Of a stretch of DNA of 64,000 nucleotides, positions 1 through 13,400 are shown piece after piece; within the stretch, counting starts at the first letter, position 1, and each line of letters begins with the position of its first letter. The stretch is from Turritopsis dohrnii (lineage: Eukaryota; Cnidaria; Hydrozoa; Anthoathecata; Oceaniidae), in the NCBI GenBank assembly GCA_027922465.2, contig BQMF02000470.1, positions 124,001-188,000 of the forward strand. The letters are read 5' to 3'. The translations under genes were made by a program, and so were the position numbers. The notes under the pieces are model-generated. The model had not been told where the DNA came from and did not search any database. It was given only the letters and a program-made list of their open reading frames with translations.

Positions 1-1368
1 ACAAAAGTCAAAAGAGTTATAAAGAAAAAGATGCTGTAAAAAATGCATGGGTGCTGTCGCTGAAAAGCTCGAACCCAGAACTTGCGTTTTTTACGGATAT
101 TTCGGATGTTTCTATTTCTTCTTCGACGTCTTCTCAAAAGATCAACAACAATAAATATTCTTCATCTTCTTCTTCCATCTCTACGCTAAATACTTTTTAT
201 TTTACAACGCGATTAATTTCTGGGGTTAATTTCGTTTCAAGTGGAAATGTTAGCAGGTATTGTACCGAATAAAATTAACGCGATTCTTAAAAATAAAATC
301 TGTAAAATTAACGCGATTAAACCACAAATGGGAACCAAGCTTAAGAACGTAAAGCTGGAAAGTAAAAATTGAAGCTGAAATAAAATCGATTAAAGTATCT
401 GTAATTGCTGTAGTTGTTCTTTTCCATTTGATTTCTGTAAATATTACCCGACTAAGGTTTTCATTGATCGTTTTGGAAACGCGTGGGCGACCTGGTTTTT
501 CTTTCAAAACGTTTACCGATGATTATACTCTTTACTTTTATGTTTTTATATGAATTTGACTTTGGTACTTCCGTTAGAAAACAATGCGCATGTGATATGT
601 TATGGCACTTGTTATTTGGCACTTAGGAAATTGCCTTTACGGGATATAGATCCAAATATTGAATTAGAGGAAACAACTTATATGTGTGGTCAGGCTTCTC
701 CAGTTGTCATTCGATGACTTACCTATTCAATAGTGCTAACGTAACGTGGTTCTTTTCACCGCATGTGGTTTTAATGTATCTTTGTTTTGGGTGAATAGAT
801 TTGCATTTTCGATTTGCATGCCTACCAACCAAAAACGGGGGTAACAGGTTTTAAAAAGCAATTCTTTCGTTTTGTAAGTAAGTGATTATAATCTTTTGAT
901 TTTTGAGCATATATTTTGCGCTGACCTTAAGGCCTATGGGCCTCTTGTTCAAAATGCTTTCAGCATGGACTTTTTTGTTTGCTTGTTTGCTTGTTTGTTT
1001 TTTTTTGGAATCTGTTCTGTTCTATTTTTCATTTTTCATTAAACAAATCATTTTCTTTTGTTGTATTAAAAATTCAAATGTTTGTAAAGCTTTTTGATTT
1101 TTTTTACCTTTTCCAGGAGTTATCAATTTGGTCTACTTTGTTGCATGTTAGACCCGAAAAAAACTTAAAGCATCTTCAATTTTTTATCTGGGGAGCTTTC
1201 TTGACCAGTAAGAAGATAAAGAATGCATATGTCTCATTCATCAGTATTTCATAGTTTTATAACGATTTTCTGCTACAAACCAGATCATATTATTCTTGCC
1301 AGGGTAGAAGATGACTTTTAGAAGTTTAATTTGAACAAAACTCTTGATAATGGTCTGATTTAACTTAC
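1..1368. other. Left-edge EIF2B5 intronic sequence, no exon recognised
   Basis: This stretch lies downstream of the last visible EIF2B5 exon. I searched the minus strand for the continuing eIF2B-epsilon linker and W2 (HEAT-like) domain and saw nothing convincing, so the remaining exons are probably beyond the left edge. Several copies of a word like gcgattaa occur at 208-310. A GGCCTC-containing word at 921-950 also occurs at 33,915-33,950. Nothing else is supported. Confidence 0.5.
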
Positions 1369-1455
1369 AGTTGTTAATCTCGACTGGTGGTGTTGGTGGT
1401 AACGATTCCTCATCTTCATCACTACTTTCATCAGATGAAGTTTCATAATCATTTC
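1369..1455 (-). CDS. EIF2B5: EIF2B5 exon 16
   Basis: Acceptor ends at AG just above 1455 and donor GTAAGT lies at 1363-1368. It encodes an acidic serine-rich stretch followed by [10 protein letters not shown], matching the position of the acidic linker before the W2 domain. It ends with one leftover base, so at least one further exon exists off-window. Confidence 0.75.
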
Positions 1456-4400
1456 CTATTATAAACAACAAACCATGCAGATTTATTAGTGCTGAAAACT
1501 AAAATGTAGAGTACATAATTCTTTTTCGCCATTTCATGTAAAATAATTTACTGCACTGTTTTATAAGACAGACCTGTGAGACTAGGTATGATATCATCCT
1601 CGTCATCTTGAGGATGCCAAGCATAACCTTTTCCATCTTCACCAACCACATTGTGATCATAATCTAAAAATCGGTAATCAGTAATCATGGCGGTCAGATG
1701 CACTTTCTCATGACTGCTCGTTTTACTTGTGTTGCTACAGGTTTGCAGTGCTGTTACATCAAAGAAGAATAAACTTTGTATTGTTCATTTGAATATTTGT
1801 GGTTTGGTTGGAAAAATTGATTTGTTATTTTTATTTGTTCGAAATTTTACTGAAAGAGCCCATACCAACAACTCTTGTGAACATCGATGGATATAATTTT
1901 GCAAGAAAAGACTGTAAAAAGGATAGAGTTCATACTAAAACAAGTATTGATTATTTGAGACGAGAAAATCTGGAAAATGGTAATACAGAGCTCATTTGGC
2001 TGAAACTTTTGCTGAAATATACAAAATCATATTTTTTATGTATTTTATATTGACCACCAACTTCATCAAAACTCTTGTGTAAAAATTCAGGGACTTTTCC
2101 AAGCACTTTTGGTTACTACTATTTTTGGTAGAGAAGATTGAGTTATACAGTTCAGGGCAGAGGTTGGTGAGCAAAGCCTCTGGAAGCTCTGCGATTTTAG
2201 GCCTTGCCATGAGAGGTATGCGATCACACATGCAAGATGTCTTAGACGTGTAATCAATCGCCAAATAAATTCGTATGAATGTTCCTCATACTACTTTGCT
2301 AAGGCGGTTGTTTCGTTCAAATTTGAATAAAAACTGTTCAGTAAATTGAATCATTAAGCTGAGCATGTTTTTAAGTCCCTCTCCTTACCAGCAAAAATAA
2401 TTTTTACTTTTCCAGTTTGAATATTAAATGCAAAGAAAGATTGACATCGTGTTCATGGCAAACATAAGATGTGGTGTTAGCTATGTTTTTTCTATTATAT
2501 TCAAATTGATCCTTAGCACTACTTGGGAGTTAAGAGCATGATCTGCAGAAGATTGCGACATGTATTTTGTTCTTATTAACTCTCTTCAAAATGTCTTTAT
2601 GTATTACACAAGAGTTAAAGAATGTTTAATTGACAATGAATGATTGAGTTTCAACTACCGGTAAACCATAGTTGGAAGGTACTTGGAAAAATTCCTGAAA
2701 TTTTATTCAAATTTTTTATCAAATGTTATCAAAAATTAAAAATGTATCGGAAAACAACCTGATTGATGTCATATTATCAAACAAACCCGATGCTTTCATC
2801 GTGACAGTTTACTCGCAAATGATGAACAGAAGGCCAACCCATCAAAGGTGAACAATTATTCTCATTCAGTCTAATTAACTTAAGCGAGACAGGAGATACC
2901 TGAGCATCCTTAAACAAACAATATGAAAATCAGTTTAAATTGGCATGTTCGAAATGCAAATAAAAATGAAACGTGAAACATCATACTTTCTTCATAAGAA
3001 AAACTTTTACATAACAAAGTTTACCGTCAAAGTTCCTTAAGAAACTCTCATAAAAGAACCTCCATAATTCGACACTTTCTAATTCGATTTAGATTTTAGG
3101 TCTCTACGGAGAAAGTCTCTCTCTAATTCGATTTCCTTGAGTGTAAAAAAGCCCTTACTACAGTTTCGAACGATATTTCAAATTTCGAACTTTCATTCAT
3201 TCGAATGTCTTGAAATTGAATTTCGAAAACAAATTTTGTAAACACAAGACATTAGAACTCAAGAAAACGGCTATACCAAAAAAACGAGTACACAAAGAAA
3301 TGACTTTAGAGTTAAAATAAGCCTTGCTGGAACTTGACAAGGGAAAAACCAACAAAGAAGTTTCATTGTTGTTTGAAATTCCACAAAGCACTGTGTCCAC
3401 TTGGGAAAAAATATATCTAAAACTGTTGAGGCTTTTCAAAAAGGCAGTGCTTCTACCAAAAGAGTTCAAGCAGACAAGAACAAACAAGTTAATGAAGCTG
3501 TTCTGATCCTTGGAAAAAGTCTAATATTCATAATGCACTGTTCATATTAAAAATGAATGACCTTATTCCTTTTTTGCAAGTTTACAAAGGTTTCCCTCTG
3601 TAATTCGTTTTTTCTACTTTGCCAACTAAAAATTTGAATTAGAGAGACACTCCTCAATTCCATGCTTTATCTAATTTGATAAAAATTTCATTCCCCTGGA
3701 AAATCGAATTAAAGACTGTATTATCAAGAAAATGGGAAGTAAGAAAGTATTTCAGGGCCAAACAAACTCAATTATGCCAATTGTCGACCATTGGGCAAAA
3801 CTCTCAAATCACAAAAATAGTAGCATGTCTATCACAAGATAAATTAGAATGTGATATACATCATGACATGATTAAAGGTCCTAAACTGTTATTGATCCAC
3901 ATAAACAAAACAATAGAAAACAGAGAAGCTGATGATAAGTAGTCCGATAAACTACAGATATTTCAGTTTTCAATTAAAAAGACACATTGCCACAATTTTT
4001 TTTTGAGGAGATTTGAGGAGAAATTGACAAAAATAAGATTTTTTTGAGGAGATTTGAGGAGGAAAATAAAAAATGAGGAGTTTTGAGGATTTTTGAGGAG
4101 GCGTGGGAACCCTGCCATAGCCATACCCCTATAATATCCAAACGCGTGAAGGATAAAATCCACCTTGGCTTAATCACAATATCAAAGCAGAAATGAGCAA
4201 TCGTGATAGATTTTACCGAAAATTTCGTAATTCTATAGAAAACTATAGAACTAAAGATAGCAAAGGAATTAAGTTAATATGCTAGTTTATGTGCTCGTAA
4301 GAAAAGCTAAAAGTAATCAGTTTAGAAGCCTACTGACAGAAAGTTCGAAAATATTTGAGAAATGTGTTCATTCTCAAATTTCACTTTTTCTTGAAGTAAA

Positions 4401-7400
4401 AGATATGTGATCTCAAGACTAGTTTGGTTTTTAAAAAAAACGAAATACAAAAATGGCAGCAACTCTGTTCCAGCAACTCTGTAAAAGAGGAAGATCTCTT
4501 CAGGAATTATCTCTTCAACCGAAAGCAAGCTGTGTGCTATGAATCAGTCATGTCAAAACCTACTTATTTTACATGTGGTGTCCCACAAGGATCCATACTT
4601 GCAGGTAAAATGACATTTTACAATGCTCTTTTTGCTTGCTTTTATAATGATATCGAATCAGTCCTTTCACCTATGCAGACGACGCTGTCATTTACGTTCC
4701 ACAAAAATCATCATGGATATTGAAAAGTGTTTGACTGAAGATTTCCGGACAATTGTTACTTGGCTAGAGTCAAGGGACTATATGTGCAATATGAAACAAG
4801 TTAAAACCGCAGCCATACTCTTCAGAACTTCCCAAAAAGTAAAGGATTGCTCTTTGACTATCGAGCATCGGCATAACAAATTGTCACCTATAGTGAGTAT
4901 AAGTATCTTGGTGTGAAACTAGATCAAACATTATCATTGTGTGACTACTGCTGTATCACACCAGCTAAAATATCTTCCATCATTTCAAATCTTGATGCTT
5001 CTAAGGCTACTGGCCCTGATGGAATTCCTCTCATCCTCTGTTAGAGGCCTTAATCAATAATGCTCTTGTTAATCACCTTGAATCTAATAACCTCTTCTCA
5101 GATTCTCAAAATGGCTTTCCCTCCCAACGCTCAACTGATAAAATCTACACTGCATTAGAAAAATCTGGGGAGGCAAGGGCTGTTGCATCTTGACATACTA
5201 GTCTTTTGAAAAAGCTTGGTGCATAAGGAGTTAAGGGTCCCCTTATGAGGTCATTAGTTCCTTCCTTGGTAATTGTAGGCTTAAGGTTGTTTTAGATGGG
5301 CAATCATCATCGACACATTCCATCAATGCAGGAGTTCCCCAAGGTTCTGTCCTTGGGCCAACCCTTTTTCTTCTTTTCATCAATGATCTGCCTGATGACA
5401 TTATTTCCAAGCTTGCCATCTATGCTGATGATTCAACCATCTATTCCTGTATTCCAAAATCAGATTTGTTCAGTCAGGTAGAAATGGCAGGTGAAATTGA
5501 GCTTGATCTGCAATCTATAGTTGAGTGGGGAGAGAAATGGCTGGTGACATTCAATTCCACAAAAACCAAACTTCTTTCTGTAAATCATACTAAAGATCCC
5601 TTTTTTCTGTCAGTTTCCATGAATGGCACCCAGTTGGAAGAAAACAACTCCTTTCGTCTCCTTGGCATCACTTTTTCACAGGACTTCACCTACATTGAGG
5701 CAATTGCTAAGTCAGAAGGTAGGCTCCCTTCTTTGTGCGAGAGCATACCTCAGCCCCGATGCCATTCTTTACCTCTATAAAGCTACTATTCTGCCTTGTA
5801 TTAAGTATTGCTACCATATTTGGGGTAGTGCACCCTCAGACTCTCTTAATCTTTTAGATCGTATTCAGAAACATATCTGTAATGCTATTGGTGATAAACT
5901 TGCAAGTTAACTTGACACAGTCTCCCATCGCAGATCTATGGCATCTCTTTGCCTCGTTTATAAATACTTTTACAGAAAATGTTCAACTGAGCTCTCTTCT
6001 CTCATCCCTGCATTAAAAGCTTTCAAGCAAAACACAAGATATTCATCTGATTGCCATGATCACACTGTCAACATCCCAAAGTCACTTTTTTATCAACAAA
6101 GTTTCATTCCTCGCTCCTCCACTCTTGGAATTCTTTACCGCAGTCTGTTTTTCCTTCTCATTATAATCTTCAACACTTTAAATGCAATGTTCATGGTCAC
6201 CTTTCTTCCTTGTACCTCAATACACATTAGTGGTTTTAAACCTTGCATTGAGCGATTAATTAAAAAAAACCAAAAAACTATATGGAATCATCTTACAAAA
6301 AAGCTACTAGACACCTTTACTTATCGAAAAGAGTTTGGCCACAGCTAACAATAAAGGGAGGGAGCACTACAACAGCCTGTCATTAGAATTGCAGAGTGCC
6401 GATTCAACAAAACATTTTATATCATTATTTAATGCAATTTTTAATGTTTAATATTTGATTTTATCTATATCTTACACTCTTACAATTATTTACTTTGCAG
6501 TCTTGATACTGTTATGCTCACACAGCACAAATCAGTGACTTTAATGAACTGAATGGTCGTTGTTCCATTTTTTTACATTCTCAACTTATCACAGTACTTA
6601 GTCGTCTTACTTTGTTTCATGTAGGATTTTAGTTATTTTATCGATGCCTTCTTATATTTTAGATTTTCTTATCTTCTATAATAATAGCCCATTCTCCGTT
6701 GTCTGTCACGCAAAATGGTAAATTAAGTTGTGATAGAGATTAGTTTATTTCTGGTGCATGACATCGGTTTGAAGTCAATGCATTGCATCCCCAATCGAAC
6801 GCGAAATGTTTGGAAAAATACACACACATGGGAACGCGGGATTTCCACACATCTTTTTCGAAATTGAAGCCGTAAGAAACTTTAACGCGAGTTGCTAGCC
6901 TTATATAAAATAGTGACCACATAGAGGCGAGAGCATTTTTTACGATTATTATATAGTACAGGCCTGTCAATAAAGAAATCACTACGTGTGTGGTCACCGC
7001 ACACCAAAATAAGGTTTCCTTGATCAGGCGTGCGATTGAAAATTTGAGATGGTGAACATTCGTAGTCTCTCTCAGAGGTAGTGAAACAAGGGGGACGATT
7101 TAACCTGTGAACCCCAAACACAGGAGACTGATTGCCTTTCTCTCTTCACTTCAGGTCTGCTCATACGAAGTTCGAATGAGGTGTATATAATCTTATTATT
7201 TCTACTTGTGGTTTCAATAATTTTCGTTTTTAATTCCGCATGGTAACACGGGAGTTGTTGGATTCGACATCGTTCTATTTATGCTACAGTATTCTATTTT
7301 AAAAAACCCGCGGGAATTTTGAATGAACAGGATAGGAATGAAAATGATTTTTTTTCTTTAGCAGGTTTTTGTTTAAACTTAACTAAAACTTTATCTAATT

Positions 7401-10400
7401 GAATGAATGAAGATTATTACAAAAAATGTTTCGTTTATGCAAATAAAATTATTTCTTGTTTGCTGCATAATGCGAGAAAATACATCACGTAATAAAGTTA
7501 TGTTATAGTAAAGTTATTACATTATAGAGTTATTATTACGTTAAAGAAGCTTCTAAAATTTATTTCAAATCTTCACAATCTGTTTTTTTTTCTTCGATAT
7601 TTAGTATATTTATATTTCCTTGAATGCATTAAAAAAAAGTTTTTTTGAAAAATAAAATAAAATTGTTGGCGTGCGATTTACTCCACACTTAATGTTTCGC
7701 ACGTGCGATCGTAGCACGCCTAAACAAATAGTGGCGTGTGCACGCCACTCATTGACAGGCCTGTAGTAGCATGTGGCATGACGTCAGTTTTTTTTATAAT
7801 CACAGGGGAATCATTGCATTGCATACCCAATCGAATGTGACATTTTTGGACAAATATCTTCAGAACCAATAGGGACAACTGACGTTTTTGGGGTATTCAA
7901 TACGGGTGACAGGGTGACGCATCATTTGGGCCTAAATTTTAGTTGGTACTGTGGCTATGACGTCATCAAAATCTTTGATAGACGATATCTCTTTAACGGC
8001 TGATTGTAGCGAAACGATCCCATACATTTTTTTTATCAGTTTTTCAAGTCCTACAACATGGGTGCACTTTCCACTTCCATTTTATAATTAAGTTTTCATC
8101 ACGGGGTATGCACACAGGAACGCAGCATTTGACCCATCGTTTTTGAAGTTAAACTCAGTAAAACATTTTATCCGGTTTACTAGTATATTTCGAACATAGG
8201 ACCCATATAACAACAGAAATTTGTAAATATGTACCGGGTGAGTCAAAAAAAAGTACCAGTGTTTAACATAAAATATCCATAGATTGAAAATTATTAAAAA
8301 AAATTATTTCTGATTAGAGAAATTTGTTAAGTATATTTCGGTATTTCGGTGTATCATTCTTCTAATTTGGTTGCGAAGAAAAAAAGTTATGGAGAAAAAT
8401 CTGGAAGCAGTCCTTGTAAAAATCTTCGAAAAATGGACAAAAAAGCCGAGCAAAATGTCTCCAAACAACATTTATGTTTTTATTCCAAACCATTTGGGAA
8501 AAACACACACACACACTTAAAGGTGCTAAAACTTATTTTTGTTATTCCAAAGTTAAATTAAGTAAAAATTTCAAACTTTTTTCAACATTTTCTTAAAAAT
8601 TTATTTGACTGACTGTCTTGTAAAAAATATTGAGAAATGTTGCAACTCACGTTTCTTACTATTTTCATCAGATTTGTTTATGTCAAGACTGTTAAACTTT
8701 TCTTCGAAAGCAGATGGATTTACAAGAGATATCTTTGAAGAAGGTGGTAATTTGACATCTGAACCAATACATACCTAAAGATAAAGAAAGTGTGAGAAAA
8801 ACTGTTTTCATCTAATATGCAGTGGTATCACAAGACTTTAGATTTAAGATTTCAAAAACACTTACTTCAAATGACAAAATCGAATCAATGACTTTAGCAC
8901 CTCTAAATAATTGAGAAAAAATAACTTCAGTTGCTGGAACTTAATCATTAAATTAGAAATTCATTGTTATTCTACTGAAAAAATCATAACAGTCAACTAT
9001 GATAATGTAAGTGGGTCAACTTCCTTATCTCTCATTTCTGCCAGGATGAACTAAAGATTACCTTCGGATAACACAGTTTGAGCATACAACAGTCTGTGTA
9101 AGTGAGACACCATCTTCTATTACAACGTTATCCCAAATAAAAGAATTTTGAATTTGTACATTTTTTCCTAACAGAATAAAAGAAATTGATTTGCTCTTTT
9201 TAGTTTTAATATGGACTAAAAAAGTAAAACATTATAAATTTGAAAGTAACAAACACAATGGTTTCACATATTGCTGATCAGTTTGATCATTAGCTGATTA
9301 GTCTGTAACAATGTATTATAAATGTATATCTCATCATGTTACAAAGCTCTTTTATTTGGAAATTCAGATCTGCTTTGGAAATAAAACAGAGATAATACTT
9401 GTTCTTTAGCATAACCAAATAATCACAGATATAGTTGTTTGCATGCTTCAATAATCACAAGGAAAATCATGTTAATTTAGAAGCTTAGCACAGCATTTGA
9501 TAAAAGTACTACTCGCCATGAATAATTAAATAAATCAGGAAGAACAACAAAATGTTAAAATTATTTTTTTATTTTTAAAAATAATTTTAACATTTTGTTG
9601 TTCTTCCTGATTCACAGCATTTGAGTTAGGTTCGAAATGTTAAAAAAAAAAAAAATGCATGTAGATTGGATTGTGATCTACCATATAAACATTGCAATAC
9701 TGATTAACAATAAAAAGAAAGTTAGCAAAGATATCATACCAATAACACAGTTACAACCAACTGTACTGTTTGAAATAAGAGCTCCTTCATCAACCGTAGT
9801 ACGACTCCCAATGATGACATTCTCAGGAAATCTGCAATCCCTATAGAGAAAGCCAAACTGTTGAAAAAGTAAATACAGAGGTAAGCTCAAAAAAATTATT
9901 GTTCTATGTGTTATTAGTTTTGTTTAGTAACAGTTGGTTTCAACTAGAATAAATAAAATAAAAACTAGTACAATTTCATGGTAGCAGAAGAGTAGTTTGG
10001 AGAAGAGACAAAAGAAAGATAAACTGTTGATAAACTCTCAACAAAACTGACAGAATTGTATGCGGTCACAGAAGACCAGGCTATGTATAATGCTTATGAA
10101 AAATTCCAAACATTCCAAAGATCAGGTAAAATATCTATGACTGATTACATAAATGAATTTGAACAGTTGAATCAAAAATTGATTTCATACGACATGCAAC
10201 TGAAAAAATCGCAAATCTTCTGAAAGTCAAACGTAATCTGGTCATTGCAATTGTAAGTGAATTAACATATATGATGCCATGAAGACACGAATCAAAGCAA
10301 TTTATGGGTTAAAGATGATAAAGACAAGGCAGGTCCTACAATCAAAGTTAAAGTTGTTGATAGTGTGTACTACAGTTACAATAATTCGGGATCAAGCTAC

Positions 10401-13400
10401 AGAGTGAACTACAGAGACAACTACCGAGGAAATCGTGGAGGAAATTATGGATTTGGACATAATAAGTCGAGCAAAGGAAAGATAACATTAGACAGCCAAG
10501 GACGCAGATCAATCGACCATTACACTAAAGACTGCCCTGATAATGTAGACAAGAAAGAAAAGGGTTCATGTTCAAATGTATGCTGAAAAGGTTGAGTGAT
10601 GTTATCTCGAGCAGGTGGTTTCCAAATTGTGGAACTGTGCACTTCTTGACACTGGCTGCTTTTCAAATGTTTGTGGATCGAATTGGCTAAAGTGCTACAT
10701 TGATACACTTCAGGTGGATACTGATCTTCAGGAATCTTCTAATTGCAAATCTTTTAAATTTAGAGAAGGTGAAACATACTCATCAATCAAGCAGATCAAC
10801 TTACCTGTCAGTATCGGTAACGGTCACATCAAAACCGAAGTTGTTGAATGTGAAATCCCTTTACTTTTGTCTAAGAACAGTCTGAAGCCAACTAGATTTT
10901 GTAAACACCACATCTAACACTTTTGGAAAGATTAAGCTACAACATATATCAAATGGGCACTACTATATACCATTGACCCCAAAACAGATTATTGTCAACC
11001 AAACAGTCATAAAACGTTAACGTTACATTCCTTACTAATGGTAAAAAATCAAATGAAAAGCAGGCAACAGCCATCAAATTACACAAGCAATTTGGACATA
11101 TGATCGATCCCAACAAACTTGTTAAACTTTTGCATGATGCCAGAGATAGCACTTTCCAACTACCGTTTACCGGTAGTTAAAACTCAAATCTTGAATTGAG
11201 TTTAGAAACTCAATCATTCATTGTCAATTAAACATTTTTTAGCTCTTTAATGCATTGTATTTAAAAACATGTTTTGAGAGAGTAATTAGGCCATTATTCA
11301 CCAAAAGTTCTGTTGCTAGGGAGAACGACAACCGTTGCTAAGGTAATTTTGAAATTTCCTTTGTTATACGCATTCATTTCTTCACCTTACGAAAGAATAT
11401 GAAAACGAAAGTGATACCAGTAGGACTTGTTTTCATGTTATTCAATGAAATTAAAAACCATCTTAGTTTCCAACTCCCTACGCATGCCTCTCATGACAAG
11501 GCCTGTTTGTGGAGATTGAAATCTCTAAGGTTGCGGAGCTTCTGGAAGTAAAACTCAATCTTCTCTATGAAAAATCGTTAGTAACCAAAAGTGCTTGGAA
11601 AAATCCCTGGATGCAAACATGGATGATAAACAACTAGAAGATGAAATAGAAACATGAATGATAACACCAAGTGAATTGATCGCTTCCTGAATGAACGCAT
11701 AACATCGAGCCAGACAGGCATTCATCCAAAGTGAATCATTAAACGAGACCTGAATAGACAAACCCGTACCGTTACAAGTAAGGATTTTGCAACTGGGGAT
11801 AAAGTTTACTACAAATGTAACAATCATAAAGAATGGAGAGGACCAGGAAGCATTCTTGGCATTGATGGGACATTAATACTTGTATACCATGGTGGAACAT
11901 TTTATCGTATCAGTCCTTGCTATCTCCTGCACATTGTTGATGAAACCAAGGGAAGTATCATGGTAGAGATTGATAACAACTTGATCTTGACAGAAAGAGA
12001 ACAGACACTGGCCCCTACAGAGAAAGGAGTCACACAAATAGAACAACAAGCACCTACCACAAGAACAAATTGAAGAAACAACCAACTCAACAAATCCGAA
12101 ATCATGATCAAAATAAAACAGTTGGCACTGAACGCAAACAGAGCATTGAATCGACACCACATACATCAAAAGAAACGGAAATAACATTTTCATCACCTCG
12201 TCAACATATCACATTCCTTGACCCCGACACAAATCAAAACAAAGAGTTTCTTCGGTAAAGCAAAGGTGTCAATAGATATTGGTTTAACTTGAAAAATCTT
12301 AGAACAGGAAAATCGAAATCAGTTAATTTCGAAGTGTTGTACAATGCAGTCTTCTTCTGTTATTCAGACTGTGAACTAAAAGGTGCTCTTTGTTCCCACG
12401 TGGATGGTTTTTTCTTTGCTGGAAACAAACTGTTCCACAGATAGGTTATTTCAAAGATCAGAAATAAGTTTAATTTGAGCAAAGAAAGCCTTCAATGACC
12501 TTGGTCTTGATATCATTCAAAACAAAGAATTGATAATGATGCACCAAAATAGCTATATTGAACAGCTACAATCTCTCAATTTATCTGTTGAAGAGAAAAG
12601 TGGACATTGATTGTTTATTCTAATGCATCCCATGCAAATCTGATGGATGACAGCTCTCAAGGTGGATTCATTATTTTCCTTGTTGGAGAAAACAAAAAAG
12701 CAACTTCACTTTTGTGGAAATCTTACAAGTCAAAGAGAGTTGTCATTGATTGAGGCTGCAGAACATGCCATGCTCATGAAAGCACTCATTTTTGAGATCT
12801 TCAGACTGGATAATAAAGGTGTACCTATTGTTTGTTTGTCTGACAACAAGCAACTCATCGATGCAGTGTCATCAACAAAGGTCTAAGAAGACAAAGGATT
12901 GCATATTGATACGTGCTCCCTTTGTGAAATGATCTCAAAGGAAGACATGCATCATTTGGGTTTCAGTGATCAATTTGCCGGCTGTCTTACTGCTTCTGGC
13001 AACTGCTTCAACTGAATAACTCCTGCAAGTAGTGGCTGGGACGATGCCATTCTCTGCATTCTTTTAAGATGAAACTGATTCATCTAAAAGAGACTCTTCT
13101 GTTATTAATATTACGTTTAAATTGACTTTCATATCAAAATGATGTATCAATTCAATGTGAAGCAGATGTCAACATTCTGGAGCCATTGATTGGTTTTTGT
13201 GTAAATAAAATGTACATAGACATTTCTTGTTGCTGTTGTTAAAATTTACAGAGACTCCATGCTATTCAAATTCATAAAGCATGTTCTTCAGTTATTACTA
13301 TTGTTTGTAATTGTTCTGTCATAAAAACACATTTATTCTGTTAAAATATATACATTGCACGAAGCTTTTCGTAAGTTGCTCTTACATTCTCAAGTGTAAA

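Noticed and set aside
1..240. An acidic minus-strand exon of EIF2B5 (MEEEDEEYLL-like)
   Set aside because: An in-frame stop, no plausible splice sites and no resemblance to the W2 domain.
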